A stretch of DNA of 64,000 bases from Acanthosepion esculentum (Eukaryota; Mollusca; Cephalopoda; Sepiida; Sepiidae), in NCBI GenBank assembly GCA_964036315.1, contig OZ038495.1:21699391-21763390 (forward strand), written 5' to 3'. The translations under genes were made by a program, and so were the position numbers. Below, one piece after another: positions 1 through 11,852 of the stretch; the first letter of the stretch is position 1; every line of letters begins with the position of its first letter. The notes below the pieces were generated by a model that did no database searches, was not told the DNA's origin, and saw nothing but the letters and a program-made list of their open reading frames with translations.

Positions 1-118
1 CCAAGTTTACACCACCTGATATTCCCAAGTGCCACCTAGGTTCTGACCAGGCTTGACGTTAATTGTGACGATCATACAGGAATTGGTGGTTTGACATGAT
101 GTGGCCATAAGCCCCGTT
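1..118 (-). repeat. 5S rRNA-type SINE, head fragment
   Basis: Read on the minus strand, this is the head of the same SINE that recurs near 21.3 and 55.8 kb: a 'cttatggccacatca' start, a tgat-cac-like block, then 'gtcaagcctggtcag', which resembles the internal promoter of 5S rRNA (box C region GCCTGGTTAGTAC). The window edge cuts the element. It is non-coding and depends on a partner LINE for retrotransposition (family knowledge). Confidence 0.55.
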
Positions 119-231
119 GTTTTAAATTATAATACAAGTCTAAATTTAATCTCTACTGAAATTGTTAAATCAAGCAAAAGTTTGTTTTGATTAACTGCTT
201 TTTTTCTTTTTTTTCTTTTTTTTTTACAGCT

Positions 232-565
232 AATCAAACTCTTTGAAGGTTATTTAAAGACAGAAAAAAAATTTAGATTGTAAGAATTTTTTCGAGATAA
301 TGATTTACTGATACTAATTAACACATAGCTGGAGGGAGAAGAGGTGGATTCATACCAAAACTATTTGCCTGTAAGTGAATATAATGAACCCAACTGGATT
401 TGCAACTTGGCTCTCCAATTTCCAATTCAGAGCCGTTATCCATCATACCACCCACACATCCAAGCTTACAACACCCAATATTCCCATTCATTCATTCATC
501 TAGGTACTGACTAGGCTCAACATTGCTTAACTTTGGTGATTGTACAAGAACTAAAGTTTAAACAT
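232..565 (-). repeat. 5S rRNA-type SINE, nearly full body
   Basis: Minus-strand copy of the 5S-headed SINE. Body blocks match the 21.3 kb copy step by step: 'ggttatttaaagacag', 'attgtaagaattttt', 'tggattcatacc', 'gtgaatataatgaaccca', and the 5S-like 'gcttaactttggtgat'. The 5S-like head is cut short at about 560, 190 bp before the Gypsy LTR. The 3' tail (left end) resembles 'aaagagtttgattagctg', the tail domain shared with the other copies. Confidence 0.6.
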
Positions 566-751
566 ACATCTGCAAAAGTCTGTAATGAATTATAGTGACA
601 TATTATATCAATTCTTGCACAATTCATTATCACCTTTTTGCAAGATGAAATTGGCTCTTTTATCAGTATTCAACCACAGTTCTCAAAAATTAAAAGCAAG
701 AGCATTTTGTTAAATATCTGCTCCTCAATAACTAAAAGATTGAAACACTTG

Positions 752-1073
752 TGTTATAATCTTCCTAAACCTGATCTTCTTCTGATTCATGTTACACAAA
801 TTTCCACCACTAGCCAGATGTGAACGCTCCGAAACCCAAGACCAAAACTAAAAATTCGATCAAACACACATCAGCTCTGCACACACCTTCCACCCCACCA
901 CCCGCAAAAAAAACAAAAAACAATCCAATTTTTTACCCAATAGCACCCACTCCTGCCTAAAGTGAAATAGGAATTGGAGCCGATCTGAGCCTATAAAAGG
1001 ACTTAAAAGCCCATCAAAGAGACATCTTTGGCAGTCGGTCGGCACAACAGCCAGGGTTCACACACTCGTCAGA
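752..1073 (+). repeat. Truncated 5' LTR of the Gypsy element
   Basis: Begins TGTTATAATC, as does the 3' LTR at 3663. It carries the shared blocks 'catgttacacaaatttccac', 'ccaattttttacccaatag' and 'cagtcggtcggcaca'. 'cctataaaagg' at about 990 is a plausible TATA box. The LTR ends abruptly at the deletion junction. Confidence 0.85.
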
Positions 1074-3650
1074 ATGCCATCTCGATTCGATTCCATTTTT
1101 AACAAGATAGACCAGGGAAACAAATACTTTTCTTTCCTCAATCTCCACAGTGGATACTGGCAAATCCCCATTGATGAATGTGACTGCCACAAAACTGCAT
1201 TCACCCAGAAGGGTCGATGTTACCAATATACGCGCATAGCCTTCGGTCTAACATCTGCTGATCAAATATTTTCTCAATGCATAGCAGAGGCATTGACCAC
1301 CATCACTTTGCAGGATAATATCTAGTCATACATTAACAACAACCTTGTCTATGCCAAAACCTTTAGTGATTACATCATCACGCTGGAACAGCTATTCATA
1401 GCTCTTCAAAAATTAGGACTGAAACTCAACCCCGAGAAGTGCACCCTTCTCGCTTCAGAAGCCAAGTTTCTCAGTTGCACTGTTGACCGCGAAAGATTCT
1501 GACCTGACCCAGAGCACATTCGTGCCATTGTTGAGATGAAGCCACCCACTACAAGAAAGGAGCTACAAAGTTTCATAGCATGTCTCATCTGGATACACCA
1601 ATTTCTGAAGACTTGTCTTTATGAATGAATCAAGACAGTTACATTTTCCCATTTGATGGCTCCTTTACATGAACTCAACAGGATCAACAAGGCATTCGTT
1701 GGAACAGAAAAGGCCAACAAGGCTTTTCAAAAAATTAAGAAACACTTATCACCACCAGTCATCTCATTTCCAGATTTGCTCAACCCTTTACACTCACTAC
1801 AGATGCTAGTGACATCGCGTGTGGTGCCATCCTTATGTAGGAAGCTGACAACAGATGAAAAAAGATCATAGCTGTCGCTTTCCACACCTTCAGCCCAACA
1901 GAATAGAACCGGTCCACTACCAAAAATGAAGCATTCACCATAAAAAGGGCCATATCCAAATTTGATTACTTTCTGTGTAGCCGCACATTCATTATTTTCA
2001 CTGACCACCATTCACTGACATACGCCCAGCGTGAATTCAATAACGCAAAAATTCAACGATGGCAGGAAGAAATATCCAGCTATAAATTTGTCTTAGAATA
2101 CATGGAGAGCAACTCCAATGTTTGGGCGGACATGCTCAGCAGAAGGCATGGCTTAAAGAAAACCAACGCATTTTTTGCCTGTCGCACCACCTCAACCATT
2201 TCCAAATGGAAGTATCCGGCCACATTAACATCGCAGCTGAACAAGCTTCTGACGATATGCTGGCAAGGATCGTCAAAGCCCTACAAGCAGTGGACTCAGA
2301 TGAAGCATCTACAGTCAACATCACGATTGATCCCAGTGACCACCAGGCAGCAATCTATCAAAAACAGTTACAACAGTTCTATCTTGAACTGGGAACATCC
2401 GTCCTGATGGTAAAAGACTCCCAAAATATGCCTACGCTTGTCGTACCTTACAAGCTACAAGCCAAATACTTACATCAAATCCATGACTGCATCAACCACT
2501 CTGGTATCATTCTGATGCACACCCACTTATCAAACTGTTGGTGGGAGTTCAAAAATTGTGACATCATGGCATACGTCGAATCATGTAATACCTGTGCTGG
2601 ACGCAAGGGGAATTACGGCAAGCACCTAAACTGGCCCAGCAGACATTGCAAGTGAGGCAAAAGACCCTTTGAGGTCGTATACACAGACTTCATCATGATG
2701 CCACTTTCAAAGGGAAAACGCTATATCCTAATGATTTTGGATAGCTTTATCCAACACCTCACAGCCATTCCCTGCGCCAAAGACTGTGCGATCGGCGCAG
2801 CTTGTGGACTCTACCAATTCTTCCTCCACCACCGGGAGATATCCTGTATTGTATCTTCCGACCGTGGTACCCAAATCACAAGCGAAGTGTATAAGAATTT
2901 CTGCAAGATGACATTGGTCACGAAGCACCTTCACTGGTCTTGTTCCAGCAACATCAAACGGCAACATTGCACATTAAAGAACTCTCTTTATATGATCTGT
3001 GAGGATAGGAACCTCTGAATGGACTGATGTTCTCGAATCTGTTGTGTCATCAATGAACATTACTGGTCAGCACCCCAACAGTAGTTTGCCCAAACTACCC
3101 AACCGGAACATTTCCAATGACGACCCTGGTACTTACAGTATGCTGATAAACGCTTTGCTGTGACAGGTTCACCAACACGTCGCCCTAGCAAATAATGAGG
3201 CGAACCACAAGACGAACAAACAGCTGAATCAGCTCATCTATAAGGATCCGATACGGGTCGGAGACAAGGTCTTACTCCACAGACCTCATTCAGCTATAGC
3301 CCACATATCCCATCTGCCTTTGACCGGTAGTTACCAAGTCATGAAGACGAACAACATGGTACTCGAAATTGCAAATGATCATGGCGAAACTAGTTGGGTC
3401 CATCATGCTCACGTATGTCACCTTGTACCTCGGCCTGACCACCTTATTTATACAAACTTGCCCCCTCCTCTACAGACTTCCAAGCAACAACTCATCCCTC
3501 GTGATCTTGCACAGTCATCTGTCCTGATATTCCAAAGAAGAAACCCCAAAAGACACACACAGCTACTGAAACATTTTAAAAACTTCATTATGCACTTAAA
3601 AAAAACAACAACAACAACAACACACCAACCTATCCATGAATCAGAATAAG
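1074..3650 (+). pseudogene. Gypsy pol remnant (RT, RNase H, integrase)
   Basis: Degenerate polyprotein in order. RT palm at 1074-1325 has the SGYWQIP and FGLTSA motifs. The frame is then broken by a TAG at about 1323 and continues with the RT thumb/connection (LNPEKC). An RNase H region follows to about 2150, including TDHHSLTYAQ and a terminal DMLSRRHG. The integrase zinc finger (H-H-C-C, with ...CNTCAGRKG) lies near 2460-2620. The integrase core near 2660-2960 shows VYTDFIMMP and SSDRGTQITS, and a C-terminal chromatin-interacting stretch sits at 3320-3440. Several stops and frameshifts (for example after 1323, 1500, 1868 and 2653) make it non-functional. It would have synthesised and integrated the element's cDNA. 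Only Gypsy order (RT-RH-IN) is claimed, not the clade. Confidence 0.9.
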
Positions 3651-3662
3651 ATCTAGGCGAGC

Positions 3663-4230
3663 TGTTATAATCTTCCTAAACCAGATCTTCTTTTGATTCA
3701 TGTTACACAAATTTCCACCACTGGCCAGATGTGAACGTTCTGAAACCTAAGACCGAACTAAAGATTCTATCAAACAGGCATCGGCTCCGCACACACCTTC
3801 CACCCCTCCCAAAAAACATACAATCCAATTTTTTACCCAATAGCACCCACTCCCACCTAAAGAAGCGAAATAGGAATTGGAGCCAATCTGAGCCTACGAA
3901 AGGACTTAAAAGCCCATCAAAGAGACATCTTTGGCAGTCGGTCGGCACACCAGCCAGGGTTCACATGCTTGTCAGAACTCGATCTCCACACCCAAAGACA
4001 ACTGACCTCCCATCTCCAAGGACAACTCGTCAAAGTTCGTTGCCGCAGTAAGTCACAACTCACTCCCCCTCTACTACCATAAGCCACTGTGGACTGCTTT
4101 ACTTATCGCTTTCTTTCAACAAAAGACTTTCACACCACTTCACCATTCGTTGTATTTTTTTTTGTTAATACAATTATTTATTTCTTAAACCTCTGTCATT
4201 TCTTGTTTCTGCTACCTTACGCTTAATATA
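3663..4230 (+). repeat. 3' LTR of the Gypsy element
   Basis: Starts TGTTATAATC right after 'ctaggcgagc', which sits where a polypurine tract is expected. It matches 752-1073 for its first part and then continues through 'ggacaactcgtcaaagttcg' and 'ctttctttcaacaaaag'. Candidate TG...CA ends lie between 4170 and 4230. Confidence 0.8.
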
Positions 4231-4386
4231 TTTGTATCAAAAAAAGTATTTGAAAAAGAATCACTACCATGATTGAAAATCAAATTGTATTTAGAGGCAG
4301 AAAAACTCTGGAAACTAAAGAATGAATTTTAAGTTTAAAAGAATCTAAGTATTTAATCTGACATGATAATGTCCTACTTTCAATGG

Positions 4387-4418
<32 letters not shown>

Positions 4419-6664
4419 TATTTATAAATAACTAGCTTAAAAGCTGCCCTCTTGGGCAGCATTTAAGCTAACTCCTGCAGAGGGCTCCTGATTGGGCCTT
4501 CATCACAATAGGTAAGGAGGACTAGATGAGACAGACAACAAACTACAAAAGAACTCAAAATTAATTGCTGCATTTACGTGTTCCAGTAATATTTGAGCTT
4601 ACCTTTTAACAGTCCAATGATAATTTTTCTGTCGCCCCTTAATTTAAAGACAATTTGATGTACATAGGACATTACTTTCCATACAAACAATTTTTTTTTT
4701 TTTTTTTCATGGGTGACTTTCACTGGATTTCAAAATTAATTTTGATTATTCCTAAATTTATTTCCAAATTATGAAAATAGTTATCATACAAAAAAATTTG
4801 CTGCAAAAAAATCATGTAAAAAAAAAAAAAATCATTACTAAAAACAATCACAGTAAATCCATAATTTCAGGATTGGGATATGGATCTTGCCCAAAATGTT
4901 TTTAATTTGCTCACAAAGTTGGCCTGATTCCAAAATTATATGATATGTTTGGCTATGGACTCTAGGAGTAAAGTTGAAAAATTGTGACACAGTAACATTT
5001 GCATTCATTATATAGAAGAATTTTTTTTTTTTAATTTTTTTTTTTACAAAGATCATAATCTTTAGATTCTGATATTAGAAGTGTACACTTAAATACACTC
5101 AAAAGAATGTTAAAAGTTTTATACTATTTGAAAAAACACAAACATTCATTTAATGCCAACTAATATTTAATGTTTATCATTTTATCAGCTAATGGTTGCA
5201 TAATTACTGAAAAAGCACATAAAACTCTTACAAATTAAAAAATAGTACATTTTGCACAAATTATCTAGTGTCATGGATAAGAGTTTGGTTTTGTTGTTAA
5301 ATTATTAATGCAATAGCCAAATGTTGGTTTTAAGTTTAGAAAGTGATCTCTTAATGGTAAAAGAAAAGAAATTCATAAATTCTATGTATGTTTTCAGAGT
5401 AACCCCCATTCTTTTCTAGAGATAAGAAAACTACTAAATAAACACCGCATTAATAATTTTCCTCATCAAATTGTTAACTTTTAATGAAATCCGTACTAAT
5501 ATCACACAAAAAATAAACTAAAAATATTTGATAACTATAAAGCGGACTTTTTACTTTTCTCCTTTTTTCTTATAGTACAAAGCAGTAATCATACCGACAA
5601 GACACAAATTATTAGAGACTGGTTATTAATAAATGAACAATGAATTTTGACTAATGCCTCCAATTATAAGAGAACTGGTGAGAAATAAACACTAATAATT
5701 ATAACCATAACCTAATTAGGCCAAATTGTAACATTTGGTGGAACACAGTCACAGATAATTATTTTCTTGAAAGCAGCTTTTCAATTAAGTTGCTCATCAA
5801 AGGAAGCAACTAAAAACAACACAGAGTTTAATATATTGTCTAGTGTTTGTTATGAATATCAAGGAATATTTGACATCAACATCTTCCTAGATTATATAAA
5901 GTGTCAATCATCCATTTTCTTTTCACTGACAAAATTAAAAACAAAAGAAAATTGTATTTGTTGAACAAATCACTTTTAGCACAAAGTCATATTTATGCAC
6001 AATAAAATCAACAAGCAATGATAAAAATTGCTAACAAGCAGGGCAAACACAATAACATTTGCTTTTTGGCAGATGTTTTGTAATAATCATAATAATAATA
6101 ATAATAGTGAAAATGAAAATAAAAACAAAAGAATATTTTACAGTATGTGTTATTTAACAATTGTATATTAAATGACCTTTCATAAGGGAAAATTAATATG
6201 ATGACTGTAACAGATAAAAAATATATTAATGAATAGGTTTGAGGTCTTTGGTTGCTATTGTAAAATAAAAGAGAGTTTGTTTATTTTTTATCCATAAATC
6301 TGGAAGTTTTCTCACTTTTCAATTAAAACAAAAAAAAAAAAACAAACATTTTTACCAGCATATATTTTCTGATTCACATTCGGAATGCATGAGAGTAGTT
6401 CTATTAAAATAAATATTAATGTAGGTATCTCCACTAATTTGCTCAAAAAAAAAAAAAAAAACAAAAACAGAATACCATGTAAAAAAGTCCAATATAATAA
6501 AACCAAAGTTTTATCTTCAAAATTTTTATGTTGCTATTAAGCGAAAAGACCAAGGTATTTTATTATTTTATTAAATTTTTCAATGCTTTCTAACATGTTC
6601 AAAATTTTGGTTAAAAATTTTCTTTTTCTTGTGTCAGCAGGAGGAGGGAGTAAAGATTAGTATA
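4231..6664. other. AT-rich DNA without a recognisable gene
   Basis: Contains an A31 run (about 4387-4416), a short hairpin (4435-4468) and many T or A runs. Open frames here are short and of AT-biased composition with no known motif. An (aat/taa)n patch lies near 6090-6110. Confidence 0.6.
4435..4468. repeat. 15-bp hairpin after a poly(A) run
   Basis: Arms 'gcttaaaagctgccc' and 'gggcagcatttaagc' pair at 14 of 15 positions around a 'tctt' loop, 18 bp after an A-run. No family recognised. Confidence 0.6.
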
Positions 6665-6711
6665 GGAAATTTTAGTGACAATTTTTTAGGAAATTCTTTC
6701 AGAAATCAAAT

Positions 6712-7745
6712 AGTTGTAGGATTTTAATGAAATTTTCAGGACTTATTCACAAATGAATGAAATTATTTAATTTTTTTTATCTTTTATCCCTAACTTAGTT
6801 GATTTTATGAAATTTTGATAAATTAAAATTCCACCCCTTTTATATTAGTTAAAAGCAGGAATCCTTGGAAAATTTAAATCATCAATTTGTTTTTGCCCAA
6901 TAGAAACCCCATTTAGGGAAATCCTACTATAAATTGTAAAATAAAAAAAATGTAAGCTGAGACATTATTTAATTAGAAAAACTTAATTGCATTTATAAAT
7001 AAGATATATTAAGGATACTATTAAATTTTTCTCTATGGCTAATAAATTTTTACATAAATTGTTTTCATTTTTTTAAAATTTAAGTTAATAATTTAAGTTT
7101 TAGATCTTAAAATTCTATATTAATTTCACCTTTTTAGATGATATTATTAAATAAAAACTATATTTATTAATCATAAATGGAAAAGTTTAGTCTAATTCAT
7201 CAAATACAAATACTTTTACAAAAATTAAAAATTTTTTTTGTATGTGTATAAACATGCCGATTTTTGTAGATACAGGCACCCATACATAACATTATCAGAA
7301 AATGAGAGCAATACCTATAGTAAATTTAAAGCCGAAATTTCTAAAATTCAATTAAACATTAGATTACAGAGAATATTTTCATAAATTTTTAAGAGTAATT
7401 AAAAGTTATATATAAAAGGCACTAACATTATTTTTTTATAAATATGCCATCAAGCTGTCAAACATGTCAACAGCTTAAATAGCTGGTGTTTTAAAAAAAT
7501 GCATTTCTGTTATATTTTAAACTTAAAGTAAATAATAGTTGTTTCAAATCAGATTAATTATACTTTAAATCAGCTAATATTCCCCAAATTAAGTTTAAGA
7601 AAAGTATATTTTATTTTTGGAAGTTTATTAATAAAAAAATCTATTAACTTCAAATTAGAACTAAAATAATTTTCAAGAAAGATTTTCCATTTTTAAAAAT
7701 TCATTTGAAATTTATGTATTTCAAATTAATGGAGGTACATATATT
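6712..7745 (+). repeat. ~1 kb non-coding dispersed repeat, copy 1
   Basis: Colinear with 27240-28462. Shared blocks in order: 'tttcaggacttattcacaa', 'aaatttaaatcatcaattt', 'ttaaggatactatta', 'atggaaaagtttagt', 'gccgatttttgtagata', 'attatatataaaaggcact', 'gtttcaaatcagattaat', 'ttcaagaaagatttt' and 'ggaggtac'. Neither copy has a usable open reading frame. It could be the non-coding part of a larger transposon or a MITE/Helitron-like unit; no termini were identified. Confidence 0.7.
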
Positions 7746-8198
7746 AATATTACCAATATTTCAACAATGCTTTTTTTAAATTTTAAGTCAATAGATGTAA
7801 AAATGTTTGGACAAATATTTTGACAGAGGACCTGAATGAATGAAGGTGACCACTAAGTCTGCTGTTAATGTCACGATAATATTTAACAGGAAGTAACTTT
7901 CTAAAACTGGAAAACAGCTGAATAAACATCAGTTCAATGCACATTAATATTTTAACTTTACAATAAACCACAGCCAATATTTTTTAAGAATCCAAACTCA
8001 ACTTACACAAGATACAGAGAAAACAAAACAATGGCGCTATGATTTTATGCAAATAATGGATAAATGATGACAATTTAAAAGCTAAAAAATTAACATCTCA
8101 CTGAGATTTTTTTTTTTTTAAATCAAGAATCAAAAGAGACATTTTTTTTTAGATTAACCAATTTTAATCAAATTATTTTAATAGAATTCAATATACAA

Positions 8199-8282
8199 GG
8201 GTTGTTGAAAGGTTTTCAGCACAAACCACTTTTTTGGGTGGGAAAGACTTTTTGGTCAAACCAAGAATTTTTCAGCACTCCC
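8199..8282. mobile_element. Short MITE-like element, copy 1
   Basis: Starts 'gggttgttgaaaggttttc' and ends 'gaatttttcagcactccc', which are imperfect inverted repeats. A similar unit lies at 13275-13387. The size and ends suggest a mariner-type MITE, but the family is unproven. Confidence 0.4.
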
Positions 8283-8286
8283 ATAT

Positions 8287-9790
8287 ATATTCATTATGTG
8301 ACTTGAATAAAACTAGCCGTTCAAGGTAACAGGTGGCTACCAAATGAACAATAGATATTTTTTCATTTCTACTCCTAATAGCTAAACTGCTTCATTTCAG
8401 CTCTGAACCAAATGAGATAGACTGTATAATAAATATTTTAATAAATGTAGTATGCAAAAGACAAGAACTAAGATGAACAACTAAAATGAGAGATAATATC
8501 AGCCAGCATCATACTGAAATATTCTGGATACATGAAACTTTTAAACTGATAGAATGTTGAAATTAAGCAATGAGTCTTTAAGTCAAATCATTTCTAGGTT
8601 TTGTAATATTTGTTCAGTAAATATTTTATTTCTCTAAAATAGATATTGTTTAAAGGAAGAACCCCCCCCCCCAAAAAAAACCTTTAATGTATTTTTATGT
8701 AAGGAGATATAAAAGTGATTATGGAAAAAAATTGGGGAGAGGGGTAATGGCATTCTATACTGTAATATAGAATGTCAATGGTAAAGTAGCAAAGTAATTA
8801 TAAGAGACCCAAATTAAAACAAAGAACAAAAATCTTGATAAATGATTAAAACAGGTTTTAAAATTGGGACTGACAAAACAAACATCATAAAAATCGATTT
8901 CTAAACTGCATTGTTATAAGCTATTATAGGAGAAATCTGAAGTAAAATGCATTGTCATTTTTAATTTCACATATTTAGGTTGTGATATATATTTTACACT
9001 CTTAGTACAACTTAGACAAACTACCTTTGAGCTAAGATATACAAGTGTGGTATAATATTGCACAACCACAGTAGTAATCAAAGTAAGTAGAACAAAGAGT
9101 TCATTCAAAAGACTCAGTATAAAAACTGCCTGTTATTTTAATAGGCAATTTGTGAAAAGTGATAATATATAACGTACTGTGCAGTCCTTATCTCTGACTA
9201 TTAATTTTCAATTACAGCTCCATTTCCATATGCAGCCAAGTTGAATTTAATGTTATTTCATTTCTACATTGTAAACAAAAACAAATTTGATCTCTATGAG
9301 GCATAAATAAATTAATCAAACGTGTTTTATAGCTTCCCTTTTCAAAGAAAATGAAAAAAAGACTGACATTTTTTAGTGGTGTTTCTTTTAAATCTTAATT
9401 TTACTTGTATTTCATCAATATTCAAACCATCATTCTACAGCCATTAACAAAGAGTAGGCTACAAATAAACATTAATAATATAGTTGTACAACCATTTTAA
9501 TAACTTAGCTAAAATTACAAAGCACAATAATACTCTCCAGATAATTATACACCTAAGAAAAAAGACAAAGTATTAGTTTCACTTCATGCTATTTTATTCA
9601 AAGTCAACATCTTTAGAGCAATAACCATACTTTAAATAAAGTTCAAGGGTGAGTGTATAAATATATAATAGTACATTAGATACTTGTAGTAAAATAGGGT
9701 GCTTTCACAAACATAAAACAAAGCACTATGGAACATGTAAAATTAAAAACACACACACACGCACACATATAATGTGGACAACTACAGGAG
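8287..9790. other. AT-rich DNA without a recognisable gene
   Basis: Includes C9 and A-runs near 8665-8680 and an (ac)n patch near 9750. No coding motif or RNA gene was seen on either strand. Confidence 0.6.
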
Positions 9791-9804
9791 AAATGCTGAG
9801 AACT

Positions 9805-10706
9805 GAGACAATCACTGTACATTGCCTTCATCAACCTCACAAAAGGTGTTTGATCTTATGAACAGGGACTTGTTCAAGATACTCAATGGAATCAGTTGTC
9901 CTCTGAGACTCCTCAAGATTGTCCAGTCATTTCATGTGGATATGAAGGGTGTCATACAATTTGGCAAGTCTTATTCGGAGGCTTTCAATATAAACACAGC
10001 ACTTACACTTACCTTATTCAGCATCTTCTTTGCGAATATGCCAAAATGTACATTAGGGGATTCAACTTAAATCGATGATGTCTACTTGCTCACAAGAACA
10101 AATGGAAAGCTGTTCAGTCTGTTTCAGCTAAGAGCAAAATCCAGAGTCCATGAGGTGCTCATTAGAGACGTCCTGTTTGCAGATGATGCAGCACACTCTG
10201 AAGAGCAACTACAGTGACTAATGAACAATTTTTCAAAAGCCTGCCAAGAGTTCAGTCTGACCATCAGTGTTAAGAAAACCAACATGATGGGCCAAGGCAT
10301 TGAACAACTTCCTGCCTTCAAAATCACTAAACTATGACCTGGAGGTGGTTCGTGAATTCACATATATCAGCTCCACCATTTCAGACACCCTCTCCCTAGA
10401 CAATGAGGTCAACAGACAGATCAGATGAGCTGCCACCACATTTGCTAGGCTGACCTCAAGAGTCTGTGAGAACAGAAAGCTTACTATGAATATCAAAATT
10501 GCAGTCTATAGGGCATGTGTCATCAGCATGCTGCTTGATAGCAGTGAAATTTGGAGACTACTCCAGACAGAGGAGACACCTCAGTGCCTTCCATCTTCAT
10601 CTTCTGAGATGCATTCTGGGCATCAATTGGTTAAACTGGGTCACCAATGCAGTAGTTCTTACCCATGCCCAGTTACTCAGCCTATATGACCTTTTCCAAC
10701 AGCTAA
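9805..10706 (+). pseudogene. Non-LTR retrotransposon RT remnant
   Basis: Translated in shifting frames, this reads as the RT to C-terminal part of a LINE common in marine invertebrates: LYIAFINLTKG at the RT start, DLFKILNGISCP and SFHVDMKGVIQFG, then LFADDA-type catalytic residues (ttgcagatgatgca near 10177), SLKKT-like 'KKTNMMGQG', EVVREFTYI and STISD, then ACVISMLLDSSEIW and a HLHLLRCILGINW stretch before the coding signal stops at 10706. The GVKQGCVLAP block is missing, and there are several stops and frameshifts. Clade is probably RTE-like or related, not proven. The remnant is cut off by the hairpin at 10707. Confidence 0.85.
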
Positions 10707-10766
10707 GGTATAACTCTCTGGGTATAAATCAAAGGTCTCTTTGATTTATACCCAAAGAGTTATACC
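10707..10766. repeat. 28-bp inverted repeat (fold-back) at LINE end
   Basis: Arms 10707-10734 and 10739-10766 pair with a single mismatch around a 4-nt 'gtct' loop. The left arm starts exactly where LINE similarity ends. It is followed by an (AT)n tract. Confidence 0.85.
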
Positions 10767-10774
10767 TCATACTC

Positions 10775-10778
<4 letters not shown>

Positions 10779-10812
<34 letters not shown>
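10779..10812. repeat. (AT)n microsatellite
   Basis: Uninterrupted AT dinucleotide run of 34 bp. Confidence 0.95.
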
Positions 10813-10815
<3 letters not shown>

Positions 10816-11029
10816 TAATAAAAATATAAAATTTGTGACTTAGCTGATTGATTTATATTCAGCACCTTTATTTCAGAATTTCAGAGCCAGACCTTTGTGT
10901 AATTATTCAGTCCACTCATCAGGAGATATCAGCAAATGTCTGCCAATTTTCTCATTTTTGTTATTTTTATATTAAATTAAAAAAATAATTTATGTGCATT
11001 TTTTTATTGATGTTAGGTTGATTTTTCTT

Positions 11030-11365
11030 GTGTGTGTGTATGCGTGTGTGTATGATATAACAATATATAATATTGTATAATTTTATATATCAACAATAAA
11101 TTTGCATCCAGGCTCTTACAATATATAAATTAGATTTTATATTGTCACAGTGTGGAATAGTCAGGGACAAAGATGGAGAGAAAAAGAATACAGATAATTT
11201 TAGCTAGATTGAGACCAAAAAATAAAACAAAAAAAAAAAATCTCTCAAAAATTTTGAATCTACCTGCATCCCTCGTTCCATGCGCATATGTAGATGTGGC
11301 AACATCAACAAAGCTCAATGAAATCCTAATGTATGAAACATCACAAAAAAAAACAAAACCTTTCC
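11030..11365 (+). repeat. Dispersed repeat, probable Penelope UTR, copy 1
   Basis: Matches 48836-48886 ('tgtataattttatatatcaa') and then 49128-49360 ('ggctcttacaatatat', 'gattttatattgtcac', 'gagagaaaaagaatacag', 'gctagattga', 'gcgcatatgtagatgtgg', 'atgaaatcctaa', 'gatgaaac'-like, then A-run and 'ccagtttgt'). It has no coding potential. The 'tgatgaaatcctaa...gatgaaac' ending resembles Penelope-like element terminal repeats; that assignment is inference. Confidence 0.55.
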
Positions 11366-11370
11366 AGTTT

Positions 11371-11373
<3 letters not shown>

Positions 11374-11418
<45 letters not shown>

Positions 11419-11429
11419 GTGTGTGTATG

Positions 11430-11481
<52 letters not shown>

Positions 11482-11492
11482 CACACACACAC
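11374..11492. repeat. Compound (AT)n/(AC)n microsatellite
   Basis: Two AT runs flank an acacacacgtgtgtgt core, followed by a second (ac)n. The coding frames across it encode only alternating I/Y and are artefacts. Confidence 0.95.
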
Positions 11493-11529
11493 ATCTGCAC
11501 ATGTACAAGATATAACAAACTGATCCAAA

Positions 11530-11852
11530 TTAACATTTAATTCTCAGAAAAGTTTAATGTTTCAGCTGTTATATACTTCAGCCTTCTTCAGATACCCCTT
11601 GTATTTTGTAATGTTGTCAGAAATTCTAGCTGTGTTCTTTTATTCAATCTAATGACGTAGATTGTCCTGATTTCAATGTCAGGCATTATGTCTCAATTGT
11701 TTTTTTGTTTTCTTCATTCTGGTAATGCTGTTTTTACCACTGAACCTGAGTAAATGTATTTTACTACATGACCCAGAAATTAAACTCACAACTAGCAATT
11801 ATCTACATACACTAAACAACGCTTTCATCCACTAGGCTATACACATCTAAAG
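11530..11852 (-). repeat. tRNA-derived SINE
   Basis: On the minus strand the right end reads 'tagcctagtggatgaaagcg' (A-box-like) and then, ~45 nt on, 'gagtttaatttctgggtc' (B-box-like, a degenerate GGTTCRAANCC). The body ends in 'tgaagaaggctgaagtat' and 'gctgaaacatt', a tail also present in the 15.7 kb copy. Pol III transcribed and mobilised by a LINE in trans (family knowledge). Confidence 0.7.

Larger units (their letters stand above)
752..4230 (+). mobile_element. Internally deleted Ty3/Gypsy LTR retrotransposon
   Basis: A partial 5' LTR (752-1073) and a longer 3' LTR (3663 to about 4170-4230) share their first ~320 bp, both starting TGTTATAATC and running colinearly to 'cagccagggttcaca'. 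Between them lies a degraded pol. The 5' LTR stops at 'gtcagaa' and jumps directly into the middle of reverse transcriptase, so the rest of the 5' LTR, the primer-binding site, gag, protease and the RT N-terminus are all missing. The exact 3' LTR end and a target-site duplication could not be fixed by eye. The divergence between LTRs (many substitutions and small indels) indicates an old insertion. Confidence 0.9.

Noticed and set aside
11173..11536. Open frames with long alternating Ile-Tyr stretches
   Set aside because: They translate an (AT)n/(AC)n microsatellite.
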